Positions 27,792-36,049 are shown, counted from the first letter of the stretch. The stretch is DNA of 64,000 nucleotides from Salinicoccus cyprini (GCF_007713705.1 NZ_VMSJ01000003.1:1-64000); one strand, 5' to 3'. Program-made: numbers and translations. The notes: a model not told the origin generated them from the letters alone.

Positions 27792-27908
27792 ATAATCCCT
27801 CTTATTCATTCAATTACTCTAATACTACTACAGTCATCACCAGACACAATCCATTTATACGAATTTATACAATACTTTTCAATATTGCTCATAATCAATA
27901 TAATTTTA

Positions 27909-27950
27909 TTGATAAACGATAAATGACGTAATATGATAGTATATATCATA
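27909..27950 (+). promoter_or_regulatory. Promoter and palindromic operator of the DUF2975 gene
   Basis: -35 TTGATA (27909-27914), 17 bp, -10 TATGAT (27932-27937). The -10 is part of the inverted repeat TATGATA-GTATA-TATCATA (27932-27950), a likely binding site for the small HTH regulator encoded second in the operon. Confidence 0.65.
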
Positions 27951-27966
27951 ATGTGAGGTGTAAAAA

Positions 27967-28443
27967 ATGAAACGTGGATCATCCTTATTTCTAAAAGCTG
28001 CAGTCATACTTATGGCCCTGCCGGTCCTGGCTGGTTTCGTCTATCTGATATATTTTCTGATAAGAAATCCATTCAATCCTGAATATGCCCTGATCCTATA
28101 TCCGATCGTCATCGGCATACTGCTGACAGTACCGCCTTATATCTTCGCACTTTCCCAAGGGTTCAGGATTCTGAACTATATTGACCGGAAGGATGCGTTC
28201 TCCAACCTGTCGGTCAAGGCACTGCAGAAAATCAAGATTTCAGCATTCATCATCAGCGGCATCTACTTCATTATACTGCCGTTCGTCTATATCGCAGCAG
28301 AAATCGATGATGCACCCGGACTGATCATCATGGGCATGGTACCTGTATTCGCTGCACTGGTCATCGCATTTTTTGCTGCCATACTTGAAAAACTGCTGGA
28401 TGAGGCCATCCACATCAAAACTGAAAACGAACTGACAGTCTGA
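27967..28443 (+). CDS. DUF2975 membrane protein
   Basis: 158 residues with four membrane segments, matching DUF2975 (YoaS-like). These proteins are regularly paired with a small YozG-type HTH regulator, as here; the pair is common in Bacilli but its role is not established. AGGTG precedes the ATG. The next gene starts 10 bp downstream. Confidence 0.85.
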   Translation: MKRGSSLFLKAAVILMALPVLAGFVYLIYFLIRNPFNPEYALILYPIVIGILLTVPPYIFALSQGFRILNYIDRKDAFSNLSVKALQKIKISAFIISGIYFIILPFVYIAAEIDDAPGLIIMGMVPVFAALVIAFFAAILEKLLDEAIHIKTENELTV

Positions 28444-28452
28444 GGTGAGAAT

Positions 28453-28668
28453 ATGACAATCAGAATAAATATTGATGTGATGCTCGCCAAGCGGAAAATG
28501 AGCGTCACGGAACTATCCAATAAGGTGGGCATTACCATGGCCAACCTGTCCATACTGAAAAATGGAAAAGCCAAGGCAATCCGCTTCTCCACTCTCGAAG
28601 CATTATGCATCGCACTCGACTGCCAGCCGGGAGATATACTGGAGTATGAAGAAGAAACGAATGAATAG
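28453..28668 (+). CDS. YozG-like Xre-family regulator
   Basis: 71-residue Cro/C1-type HTH protein: MSVTELSNKVGITMANLSILKNG is the helix-turn-helix and ALDCQPGDILEYEEE the family's C-terminal signature. It has no other domain. GAGGTGAG precedes the ATG. Likely controls its own operon through the palindrome over the -10 element. Confidence 0.92.
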   Translation: MTIRINIDVMLAKRKMSVTELSNKVGITMANLSILKNGKAKAIRFSTLEALCIALDCQPGDILEYEEETNE

Positions 28669-28716
28669 CTGAAGAAGAGCGGCCCATCTGCAAAAGTGGG
28701 CCGCTTTTCTTCAGCT
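28667..28716. terminator. Large bidirectional terminator
   Basis: AGCTGAAGAA-AGCGGCCCA pairs with TGGGCCGCT-TTCTTCAGCT. It begins at the regulator's stop codon and lies between converging genes. Confidence 0.88.
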
Positions 28717-28770
28717 GTTATAGTTGTTTTATTATGAATGAAGCGGAAGTTCTTTGGATTGATGGTTGCG

Positions 28771-30459
28771 TCATCTACTCAAAAGACTGGTTCCTTCCTT
28801 CTCAATTTCCCTCTGCTTGAGTTCTCTTCTCAGTATTTTGCCACTGATCGTCGTTTTTGGGAGCTCCTCCATCACTTCAATCTCCCGTGGTGCCACATGG
28901 GCAGCCAAGTTGCTTTTGACGAATACACGTATCTCTTCAAGAAGTGCTTCCGACTGTTCGAATCCTTCCCTCAACACGATGAACGCCTTGACAATTTCTC
29001 CGCGAATGGTGTCCGGTTTACCGATAACACCTGCTTCCTGGATGGCCTCATGCTCTATCAGTTTGCTCTCCACTTCGAACGGTCCGATACGTTCACCAGC
29101 CGAGTTGATCATATCATCATCGCGGCTCTGGAAGAACACATAGTCTTCTGCATCCTGATAGGCCAGATCTCCTGATATATACCAGCCTTCATACTTGAAG
29201 TAGGAATCGAATTTATCCTTGTTGCCCCATATCTCTTTCATTAGACCTGGCCATGGTGTGCGGATGGCAAGTTGCCCGACTGCACCTCTTGAGACTTCAT
29301 TGCCATCTTCATCCAGAATGCCGACTTCCACGCCAGGGAAGGGCCGGCCCATAGAACCCGGTTTGATTTTCTCACCCGGCAGGTTTACGATCAGATGTGC
29401 ACCTGTTTCCGTCATCCACCATGTATCGTGGATTCTTACGCCGAGCTGTTCCCAAGCCCAATAGATGACTTCAGGGTTCAGAGGCTCACCTACACTGAGT
29501 ATATGCCTCAAAGACGAAAGATCGTAATTCCTGATCACCTCTCCTTGCGAAAGAAGCATTCTGAATGCAGTCGGTGCGCTATACCAGATGGTCACCTTGA
29601 GTTCCGCAATTAGCTGGTACCAGTTCTCGGCTTTGAAACGTCCGCCCTGAACAACGATTGTCGCCCGGTTCAACCATGGGGCAAACAGTCCGTATACACT
29701 TCCTGTGACCCATCCCGGATGTGAAGTGCACCAGTATATGTCATCCTCTTTGATATCCAGGACCCATCTACCGGACTGATACTGGTGCGTTATGACACGA
29801 TGGGCGTGAAGTACGCCTTTAGGCTTGCCTGTCGAGCCGCTCGTGTAGTGGATCAGCATGCCATCTTCCGGGTCCATCCATTCCACAAGGTCCCCGGCAT
29901 CATTTTCGACTGGAGAAGCCTCGATATCTTCAGCGAAAAGAATCGTTTTCAGTGAAGGAATATCTTCACGAGGGACACGTTCCACCATATCCCTGTCTGT
30001 AATCAGAAGTGTACCATTGCAGTCGTTGATCCGGTCCCTTACTGCGTCCTCCATGAATGCTTCAAACAGTGGTCCGGCGATGGCTCCCACTTTTATGATT
30101 GATAGTATTGCAATATAGCATTCCGGTGTTTTCGGAAGAAAGACAAATACACGATCCCCTTTTCTGATGCCATTTTCCTTCAGAATCCGAGCATAGTGAT
30201 CCGACTTCTCTTTGATCTCCTGGAATGTATAGGACCGCTTTTCTTCCCCATTGGCATAATGAAGTGCCGTTTTGTCACCGTAACCATCTTCCACATGGCG
30301 ATCGATCGTCTCATAGGCGATGTTCAATTTCCCTGTTGATTTGAATTTCAACCCATCCGCTGCATTATCCCACCTGAATGTCCGCCTCGTATGATCGTAG
30401 TCCCCTAGATTATATGCACCTGGTACGGGATCTATGATTTTTGCTTCTCTATGCGACAA
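28771..30459 (-). CDS. Acyl-CoA synthetase (AcsA/MACS-like)
   Basis: 562-residue AMP-forming acyl-CoA ligase. Visible motifs: P-loop YTSGSTGKPKG, WWMTETG, YISGDLA, RDDDMINSAGERIGPFEVE and the C-terminal catalytic lysine in TTISGKILRREL. It resembles the Bacillus/Staphylococcus acetyl-CoA synthetase AcsA, but its substrate is not evident. The TTG at 30459 is preferred, since AAAGGAA abuts the in-frame GTG at 30468. It follows ssuB by 17 bp and is the last gene of the SAM-riboswitch operon, an unusual place for an acyl-CoA ligase. Confidence 0.85.
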   Translation of the reverse strand: MSHREAKIIDPVPGAYNLGDYDHTRRTFRWDNAADGLKFKSTGKLNIAYETIDRHVEDGYGDKTALHYANGEEKRSYTFQEIKEKSDHYARILKENGIRKGDRVFVFLPKTPECYIAILSIIKVGAIAGPLFEAFMEDAVRDRINDCNGTLLITDRDMVERVPREDIPSLKTILFAEDIEASPVENDAGDLVEWMDPEDGMLIHYTSGSTGKPKGVLHAHRVITHQYQSGRWVLDIKEDDIYWCTSHPGWVTGSVYGLFAPWLNRATIVVQGGRFKAENWYQLIAELKVTIWYSAPTAFRMLLSQGEVIRNYDLSSLRHILSVGEPLNPEVIYWAWEQLGVRIHDTWWMTETGAHLIVNLPGEKIKPGSMGRPFPGVEVGILDEDGNEVSRGAVGQLAIRTPWPGLMKEIWGNKDKFDSYFKYEGWYISGDLAYQDAEDYVFFQSRDDDMINSAGERIGPFEVESKLIEHEAIQEAGVIGKPDTIRGEIVKAFIVLREGFEQSEALLEEIRVFVKSNLAAHVAPREIEVMEELPKTTISGKILRRELKQREIEKEGTSLLSR

Positions 30460-30476
30460 GATATCCACTTCCTTTC

Positions 30477-31220
30477 CTATTTTTCAGCAGCTGCCGGCTG
30501 GTTCAGATCAAGACTGTCCAGTATCTCTTTCTTATATTCAGCCAATTCTCCGCTTCCTCTTGTTCTTGGACGTGCTTCATTGATTGCGATCTCCCTCTCC
30601 ATTTCACCAGGCTGTCCGCGCAGTGTAATGATGCGGTCGCACAAGTATGTGGCTTCATCAATATCATGGGTGACAAGCACTATCGTCGTCTGATATGTCT
30701 TCCATATATCCAGCAGCAGATCCTGGAGCTGCATTTTTGTGAACGCATCAAGCGCGCTGAAAGGCTCATCGAGCAGCAGCACCTCCGGAGAGGTGACGAG
30801 GGCACGAGCTATGGCTGCACGTTGTGCCATGCCTCCTGAAAGTTCCTTCGGATATGCATTTTCATTACCGGCAAGCCCTACATTTTCAAGGAACGTTTTC
30901 CCCTTCGATTCCTTTTCCGCTCTCGTTCCCTTCAGTCCAAATGTGACATTTTCCAATACGGTCAGCCATGGCATGAGACGCGGTTCCTGAAAAATGAAGC
31001 CGATTGCATTGCGGACCGCCCCGGGTGCTTTTCCATTGAATTCTATACGACCATCGTAGGCGTCATCGAGTCCTGAAATTGCCCTCAGCACCGTACTTTT
31101 TCCACAACCGCTCGTCCCCAATAGGCCGATGATTTCACCAGGTTGTGCTGTAAAAGAAATATTCCTCACCGCCGCTTTGTCATTAAAAGTTCTACCGACA
31201 TTCCGTAGTTCCAGACTCAT
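30477..31220 (-). CDS. SsuB-like ABC importer ATPase
   Basis: 247-residue ATPase of the nitrate/sulfonate/taurine importer family. Walker A LLGTSGCGKST, Q-loop FQEPRLMPW, signature LSGGMAQR, Walker B LLLDEPFSALD and VTHDIDEA are intact. GGAGGG precedes the ATG. It powers import by the permease encoded 13 bp upstream. Confidence 0.92.
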   Translation of the reverse strand: MSLELRNVGRTFNDKAAVRNISFTAQPGEIIGLLGTSGCGKSTVLRAISGLDDAYDGRIEFNGKAPGAVRNAIGFIFQEPRLMPWLTVLENVTFGLKGTRAEKESKGKTFLENVGLAGNENAYPKELSGGMAQRAAIARALVTSPEVLLLDEPFSALDAFTKMQLQDLLLDIWKTYQTTIVLVTHDIDEATYLCDRIITLRGQPGEMEREIAINEARPRTRGSGELAEYKKEILDSLDLNQPAAAEK

Positions 31221-31233
31221 CGGAACCCTCCTT

Positions 31234-32079
31234 CTATGATTTCACCATGCCATCCTGCCAATGCAGTGTCCGAGTTTCTATGATTTTGAGTATCCAGTCC
31301 GTCAATTTGCCAATAATTGCAAATAGTATGATGCTTGAAAGGATGATTTCAGGCGATAGGGTATTCTGACCCAGTACCAGAAGATAGCCGAGGCCACTGC
31401 TCGCTCCCATGAGTTCGGCCGCAACAACAAACATCCAGCCGAGGCCAAGCCCGCTTCTCACTCCTGTCAGAAATGACGGAAGTGCTGCTGGCAGGATGAC
31501 ACGTCTGATCAGCTGAAGATTGTTCAATCCATACATTCTTCCGACTTCGATCAGTTTACGGTCCACTCCGGCGATTCCTCCGATAATATTCAGATACACC
31601 GGGAAGAAGACACCGACCGCGATCATCGTCACTTTCGATGGTTCGCCGATGCCCATCCATAGAATGAAGAGGGGCACCCACGCCAACGAGGGAATGGAGC
31701 GAAAGGCTTGGATCAGTGGATCAAAAAGCTGTTCCGCCTTTTCGTAGAAACCGACAATCGATCCGACCACCATCGCAGCAACTGTACCAATCAGGAAGCC
31801 TATGAAGACACGGTATGTAGTGATTCCTACATGTGTAAAAAGAGTGCCATCCTGGAACATGCCGTTTATTGTGGCGAGTATTGCGGTTGGGGCGGGAAGT
31901 TGATAGGCAGGGAATATCCCGGTTCGGCTCAGCACTTCCCATACCGCAATCAAGACAATCGGCAGGATACTGCCGAGCATGATTGGCTGAACCCTCTTCT
32001 TCCTTCTTGCAATCGTCTTTTTCTCATCAATGCGTTCATTTGCGGGGACTGCAGTCAGCTGTCCGACACTTTTCTCCAT
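31234..32079 (-). CDS. SsuC-like ABC importer permease
   Basis: 281 residues with a basic N-terminus (1-35) and six membrane segments of the BPD_transp_1 fold. It has the EAA-type loop LIEVGRMYGLNNLQLIRRVILPAALP that docks the ATPase, and ends like SsuC/TauC permeases. Starts 22 bp after the binding-protein gene. Confidence 0.9.
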   Translation of the reverse strand: MEKSVGQLTAVPANERIDEKKTIARRKKRVQPIMLGSILPIVLIAVWEVLSRTGIFPAYQLPAPTAILATINGMFQDGTLFTHVGITTYRVFIGFLIGTVAAMVVGSIVGFYEKAEQLFDPLIQAFRSIPSLAWVPLFILWMGIGEPSKVTMIAVGVFFPVYLNIIGGIAGVDRKLIEVGRMYGLNNLQLIRRVILPAALPSFLTGVRSGLGLGWMFVVAAELMGASSGLGYLLVLGQNTLSPEIILSSIILFAIIGKLTDWILKIIETRTLHWQDGMVKS

Positions 32080-32101
32080 TCATTTCACCTACTTGTGCAA
32101 T

Positions 32102-33115
32102 TTATTCGGCGGCTTCAACTGTCTCTTCGGCAAACTTCGGTTCAATCAGATCCGACGTCAATGCCTCGATATCCACTTCGGAGTCGATCACTTCAACTTC
32201 CTGAAGGATTTTCCCTGCTTCAACGAGTGCATCGTGATGGGTTTCACCAGGAACAGCGTTTGAAAAATCATTACGTTCAAGCTGCTTCTGAGCCACTTCC
32301 TTGTCGATCTGGGCTTCCTTCATCAAAATTTCAGCCGCTTCTTCCGGGTGCTCCTGTGTCCATTTTCTTGCCTTTTCGTATATTTCAATCACGCGTTCAA
32401 CATACTCAGGATGCTCTTTTGCAAAATCCTCTCTTACATTCAGGAAGCCGTAAGTATTGAAATCCGGTTCCCTATAGAAGAGTTCCGCGCCGGATTCCAC
32501 TTCGAGACGGGCCATGTGTGGATCCAGCCCAGCCCAGGCGTCCACATCGCCATTGGCCAGGGAAGTGGCACCGTCACTGTGCTGTACATTGACGATTTCC
32601 ACATCCTCCTGTGAAACACCTTCTTCATTCAGTGACCTGAGCAGGAAAATGTAAGGATCGGTGCCGAGGGTTGCTGCGACTTTTTTACCTTCCAGATCCT
32701 GCAGATCTTCTATATCCGAATCTGCATTTTTGACAAGTGCTGTCCATTCCGGCTTCGAGTAGATGTAGACGTTTTTAATCGGAGCGCCATTTGCTTTCGA
32801 CATCAGAGCAGCAGCACCTGCAGTCGAACCGAAATCGACACTATCACTGTTCAGAAACTCGAGTGCCTTGTTGCTTCCATGGCTGAGTGTCCACTCCACT
32901 TCAATGCCTTCTCCTTCAAATGCCTCTTCAGCCCAGCCGAATTCCTTGAGCACCAGGCTTGTCGGTGAATAGTAGGCGTAGTCAAGTCGTATCTTATCCG
33001 GCCCGGCCGTCGATTCAGCCGATTCCGCTTCATCCGACCCACATCCAGCCATCACCACGACGAGTACCAGAACTAGAAATATCCACGTTTTATGATTAAA
33101 AATTGATTTCTTCAT
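32102..33115 (-). CDS. SsuA-like substrate-binding lipoprotein
   Basis: 337 residues with lipoprotein signal peptide and lipobox VMAGC (modified cysteine at about 25), then a two-lobed binding domain of the NMT1/SsuA/TauA type. Characteristic stretches are DYAYYSPTSLVLKEFGW, DFGSTAGAAALM and WAGLDPHMA. Ligands in this family are sulfonates, taurine, nitrate or pyrimidine precursors; control by a SAM riboswitch points to a sulfur compound. AGGAGGGG precedes the ATG; 15 bp separate it from the metY fusion. Confidence 0.9.
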   Translation of the reverse strand: MKKSIFNHKTWIFLVLVLVVVMAGCGSDEAESAESTAGPDKIRLDYAYYSPTSLVLKEFGWAEEAFEGEGIEVEWTLSHGSNKALEFLNSDSVDFGSTAGAAALMSKANGAPIKNVYIYSKPEWTALVKNADSDIEDLQDLEGKKVAATLGTDPYIFLLRSLNEEGVSQEDVEIVNVQHSDGATSLANGDVDAWAGLDPHMARLEVESGAELFYREPDFNTYGFLNVREDFAKEHPEYVERVIEIYEKARKWTQEHPEEAAEILMKEAQIDKEVAQKQLERNDFSNAVPGETHHDALVEAGKILQEVEVIDSEVDIEALTSDLIEPKFAEETVEAAE

Positions 33116-33130
33116 TTTTCCCCTCCTATT

Positions 33131-34930
33131 CTATATTTCGCATGCATATGTCGAAATGGTCCCTTTCAGCCGTTGTGCTTCCTTATATGTGCATCTATTA
33201 TGGACAACCTGTATACCACCTTCTCTAGCAATATCTGCAGCTTCCGGAGAGATGACGCCTTCCTGCAGCCAGAAGACTCCAGGATTCACTTCCACCGCCT
33301 CCCTGGCAATTCCAATTGCTGCTTCCGGACTTCTGAACACCTGTACCACATCGATAGGCTCCGGCACACTCGAGAGATCCGGATAGGATTTCTCTCCGAG
33401 TATTTCCGTCTCCCTTGGATTCACCGGAATGATTCTATATCCAAGGCGCTGCATCTTACGGGCAAGCCTGTAGCTCGGCCTCGCTTCTTTTCCGCTCAAT
33501 CCCACGACCGCCAGTGTCTTCTGCCTATTCACAGTATTGCCGCTCTCATCCACCACTTTTTCAGTCGGCGAATCGAGTGCCCACCGGATGACACCTTCAT
33601 CATTGATGATGATCTCCTGTTTCTCTTCAGCTCCGATGCCGGTTGCTTTAGCCAGCGCCTGATTCAGATCCTGCTGTATGTCTCTCACCGATTCGATACC
33701 GACGGACAGGCGGACAAGCTCTTCCAGTACACCCGTTTCTTCTAGCTGTTCTTTTGTAAGCTGCTGGTGTGTCGTGGAAGCTGGGTGGATGATGAGTGAT
33801 TTGGCATCTCCGACATTTGCAACATGTGACCAGAGGGACACATTGTCTATCAACTGCTTGCCTGCAGCCTTGCCGCCTCTGATACCGAAGGTGATGATTG
33901 AACCGAAACCATTTCTGAAGCTTTTTTTGGCCAGCTCATGGGATGGATGGTCCGGGAGGCCAGGGTATGTCACCCATTCGACAGCTGGATGATCGTCTAG
34001 AAACCTGGCAAGCTTTTCAGCATTTTCATTGTGCCGTTCCACCCGTACATGCAATGTTTCAAGACCTTGGATCAGATGGAATGCATTATGCGGACTCAAT
34101 GTTGCGCCGAAGTCACGCAACAGCTGAACGCGAATCTTCGTACTGAAAGCCAGTGTCCCAAAGTCGACTGCGTAGCGAATGCCATTATAGCTGGAATCCG
34201 GTTCGGTGAATTCCGGATATTTCGCCGTATTCCAGTTGAATCTTCCTCCGTCGACCACTACACCGCCGATGGATGTGCCATGTCCACCGATCCATTTTGT
34301 TGCCGAATGGACGACGATATCTGCACCGAGTGCAATCGGCTTGCATACATGAGGTGTCGCAAAGGTGTTATCCACTATCAGCGGGACACCGGCTTCATGT
34401 GCAATGGCAGAGACCGCTTCTATGTCCAGTACCTGGAGTCCCGGATTGCCGATTGTTTCGCCGAAGACTGCTTTTGTCCTATCCGTAATGGCAGCCTTGA
34501 AATTCTCGGGATCTGCAGGATCCACGAATTTGACATTGATGCCATAGCGCGGCAGTGTCACTGCAAACAGATTATATGTACCTCCATAAAGATTCGATCC
34601 AGCAACAATTTCATCACCGGCGCTGGCCAGATTGAGTATGGATAATGTAATGGCAGACATGCCGGATGATGTCGCCACTGAAGCTACACCTTCTTCAAGC
34701 AATGCCATGCGCTTTTCGAATACTTCTACGGTCGGGTTGCCGATGCGGGAATATATATTGCCCGGCTCATCCAGTGAAAAGAGGCTTTCTGCATGATCCG
34801 TATCATGAAATACATAGGATGTTGTCTGATAGATCGGCACCGCCCTTGCCCCGGTTGTCGGATCCGGAGCCTGTCCACCGTGCAGCGAGATGGTTTCGAG
34901 ATCATAAGTAGAGTTGTTTTCTTGTGACAT
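33131..34930 (-). CDS. O-acetylhomoserine sulfhydrylase fused to a CoA-binding domain
   Basis: 599 residues in two parts. Residues 1-430 form a Cys/Met metabolism PLP enzyme of the MetY type, with Lys212 in SATKWIGGHGT as Schiff-base lysine. It makes homocysteine (or methionine) from O-acetylhomoserine and sulfide (or methanethiol). Residues 469-590 form a CoA_binding_2 (YccU-like) Rossmann domain with LAVVGLSGKEARPSY and IIPVNPRETEILG. A 35-residue linker joins them. AAGGAGG precedes the ATG; the SAM-I riboswitch lies directly upstream. Confidence 0.9.
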   Translation of the reverse strand: MSQENNSTYDLETISLHGGQAPDPTTGARAVPIYQTTSYVFHDTDHAESLFSLDEPGNIYSRIGNPTVEVFEKRMALLEEGVASVATSSGMSAITLSILNLASAGDEIVAGSNLYGGTYNLFAVTLPRYGINVKFVDPADPENFKAAITDRTKAVFGETIGNPGLQVLDIEAVSAIAHEAGVPLIVDNTFATPHVCKPIALGADIVVHSATKWIGGHGTSIGGVVVDGGRFNWNTAKYPEFTEPDSSYNGIRYAVDFGTLAFSTKIRVQLLRDFGATLSPHNAFHLIQGLETLHVRVERHNENAEKLARFLDDHPAVEWVTYPGLPDHPSHELAKKSFRNGFGSIITFGIRGGKAAGKQLIDNVSLWSHVANVGDAKSLIIHPASTTHQQLTKEQLEETGVLEELVRLSVGIESVRDIQQDLNQALAKATGIGAEEKQEIIINDEGVIRWALDSPTEKVVDESGNTVNRQKTLAVVGLSGKEARPSYRLARKMQRLGYRIIPVNPRETEILGEKSYPDLSSVPEPIDVVQVFRSPEAAIGIAREAVEVNPGVFWLQEGVISPEAADIAREGGIQVVHNRCTYKEAQRLKGTISTYACEI

Positions 34931-34957
34931 GATGATTCCTCCTTGAATATGAATTTA

Positions 34958-35112
34958 TTAAAAAAAGTTCTCTTCTTGTATAAGAAGAGAACTTTGAACC
35001 CCCTCTTATCTTTCAGGAATATGATTCCTGCAGGAATTAGCACCTTGTCAAGCTGTACAGCTTGACGGTTGCCGGGCGTCATCGGGCCAGTCCCTCCGCC
35101 ACTCTCGATAAG
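34958..35112 (-). promoter_or_regulatory. SAM-I (S-box) riboswitch with terminator
   Basis: The minus strand shows S-box signatures. Stem P1 is formed by CTTATC (35112-35107) and GATAAG (35010-35005). Core strings are AGAGTGGCGGAGGGACTGG, CCCGATGACGCCCGGCAACC and AAGGTGCTAATTCC. A terminator stem AAGTTCTCTTCTT with its complement and seven T (34995-34958) follows. With SAM bound the terminator forms and the operon is off. It controls the metY fusion and, by tight spacing, the four genes after it. Confidence 0.95.
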
Positions 35113-35142
35113 TATTTGTATGGATTTCTAATAATGTATACT

Positions 35143-35171
35143 ACGATACTATGAATTAAAATTAATGTCAA
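35143..35171 (-). promoter_or_regulatory. Promoter of the SAM-riboswitch operon
   Basis: Minus strand TTGACA (35171-35166), 17 bp, TATCGT (35148-35143). The predicted start lies about 25 nt before the riboswitch. Confidence 0.7.
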
Positions 35172-35346
35172 AACATTTTTTAAATAAAAATTATTCGGAT
35201 TTTTAAAGCTGTACTGCGATTACGGATAGCCTTCTATTCCAAGAGCTTCTGAATCGGTGATGATCATATTCGTTCAGATTATAGAATATTGATCGCATGA
35301 TTTTTCCGTCGCCTGGGTAGGATTGAAGTAGGATGGGGATGATTCC

Positions 35347-35790
35347 ATGGCCGATATGATGACACCTGAACAAAGGAAACGCACGATGAGCAGAATCAGA
35401 GCGCAGTCGAAGCTTGAGAACAGGATTACGAAAGCATTGTGGGCCAAAGGGTACAGATTCAGAAAAAATGTGCGCAGACTGAAAGGCACACCCGACATTG
35501 CCATACAGAAATACAAGGTGGTCATTTTTATCGACTCGTGCTTCTGGCACGTTTGTCCCGAGCATGGGAATTGGCCGAAGAGCAACCAGGCATTCTGGAA
35601 TCAGAAGCTTGCGAGAAATATGGAAAGGGATCGCGAAGTGGATACCCACTATCATGCACAAGGTTGGCACATCATGCGGCTCTGGGAGCATGAGTTCAAA
35701 GATGACTTTGAAGGGGCAGTGGACAGGATCGCCGATTTTATTGAATCGGCGAAATCGAAGAAAGAGCCTCAGAAAAATAATAGGCGCTGA
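35347..35790 (+). CDS. vsr: Very short patch repair endonuclease Vsr
   Basis: 147-residue endonuclease that nicks at T:G mismatches arising by deamination of 5-methylcytosine. Family motifs: MSRIRAQSKLENRI (N-terminal), GTPDIAIQKYKVVIFIDSCFWH with the catalytic Asp, and the C-terminal HYHAQGWHIMRLWEHE. It is usually next to a cytosine methyltransferase gene; none is nearby. GGGGATGATTCC precedes the ATG. The 35172-35346 interval upstream holds nothing else recognisable. Confidence 0.92.
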   Translation: MADMMTPEQRKRTMSRIRAQSKLENRITKALWAKGYRFRKNVRRLKGTPDIAIQKYKVVIFIDSCFWHVCPEHGNWPKSNQAFWNQKLARNMERDREVDTHYHAQGWHIMRLWEHEFKDDFEGAVDRIADFIESAKSKKEPQKNNRR

Positions 35791-35805
35791 AACCCAATTT
35801 CATTG

Positions 35806-35834
35806 TTGACAATTTACGAGAATCATTGTAAATT
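35806..35834 (+). promoter_or_regulatory. Promoter of tRNA-Val
   Basis: Perfect TTGACA (35806-35811), 17 bp, TAAATT (35829-35834), about 95 bp before the tRNA. Confidence 0.6.
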
Positions 35835-35857
35835 TGAATATGTAGTTTTTAAAGCGT

Positions 35858-35907
35858 GACTCATCACCTGATCACCTGCCCGGCAGGTGTTGAAATTGTT
35901 GTGAGTC
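35858..35907 (+). repeat. Nested inverted repeat in the tRNA leader
   Basis: GACTCA (35858-35863) pairs with TGAGTC (35902-35907) and encloses CACCTGCC-C-GGCAGGTG (35873-35889). No T run and no T-box sequence follow, so it is not an evident terminator or T-box. Confidence 0.6.
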
Positions 35908-35928
35908 CCGACAGATAAATAAAAGCTT

Positions 35929-36000
35929 GGTCTGTTAGCTCAGCGGGAGAGCACTTCGTTGACATCGAAGGGGTCACTGGTTCGATCCCAGTACAGACCA
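35929..36000 (+). tRNA. tRNA-Val (GAC anticodon)
   Basis: Cloverleaf: acceptor GGTCTGT/ACAGACC, D arm GCTC-GAGC, anticodon arm CTTCG-TTGACAT-CGAAG with anticodon GAC, and T arm CTGG-TTCGATC-CCAG. The discriminator base is A and CCA is not encoded. It is a lone tRNA followed by its own terminator. Confidence 0.96.
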
Positions 36001-36017
36001 TCCAGTATTAAAACGCA

Positions 36018-36049
36018 AACATCCAGTCAATAGACTGGATGTTTTTTTT
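36018..36049. terminator. Terminator after tRNA-Val
   Basis: AACATCCAGTC-AATA-GACTGGATGTT followed by a T run; it also borders the stop codon of the converging transporter gene. Confidence 0.9.

Noticed and set aside
30459-30468. GTG at 30468 as start of the acyl-CoA ligase
   Set aside because: The only ribosome binding site (AAAGGAA) directly abuts this codon; the TTG nine bases later is properly spaced.
35835-35928. T-box riboswitch upstream of tRNA-Val
   Set aside because: No T-box sequence (GGTGG-ACC core) or antiterminator; the hairpin lacks a T run and a tRNA gene would not be controlled this way.
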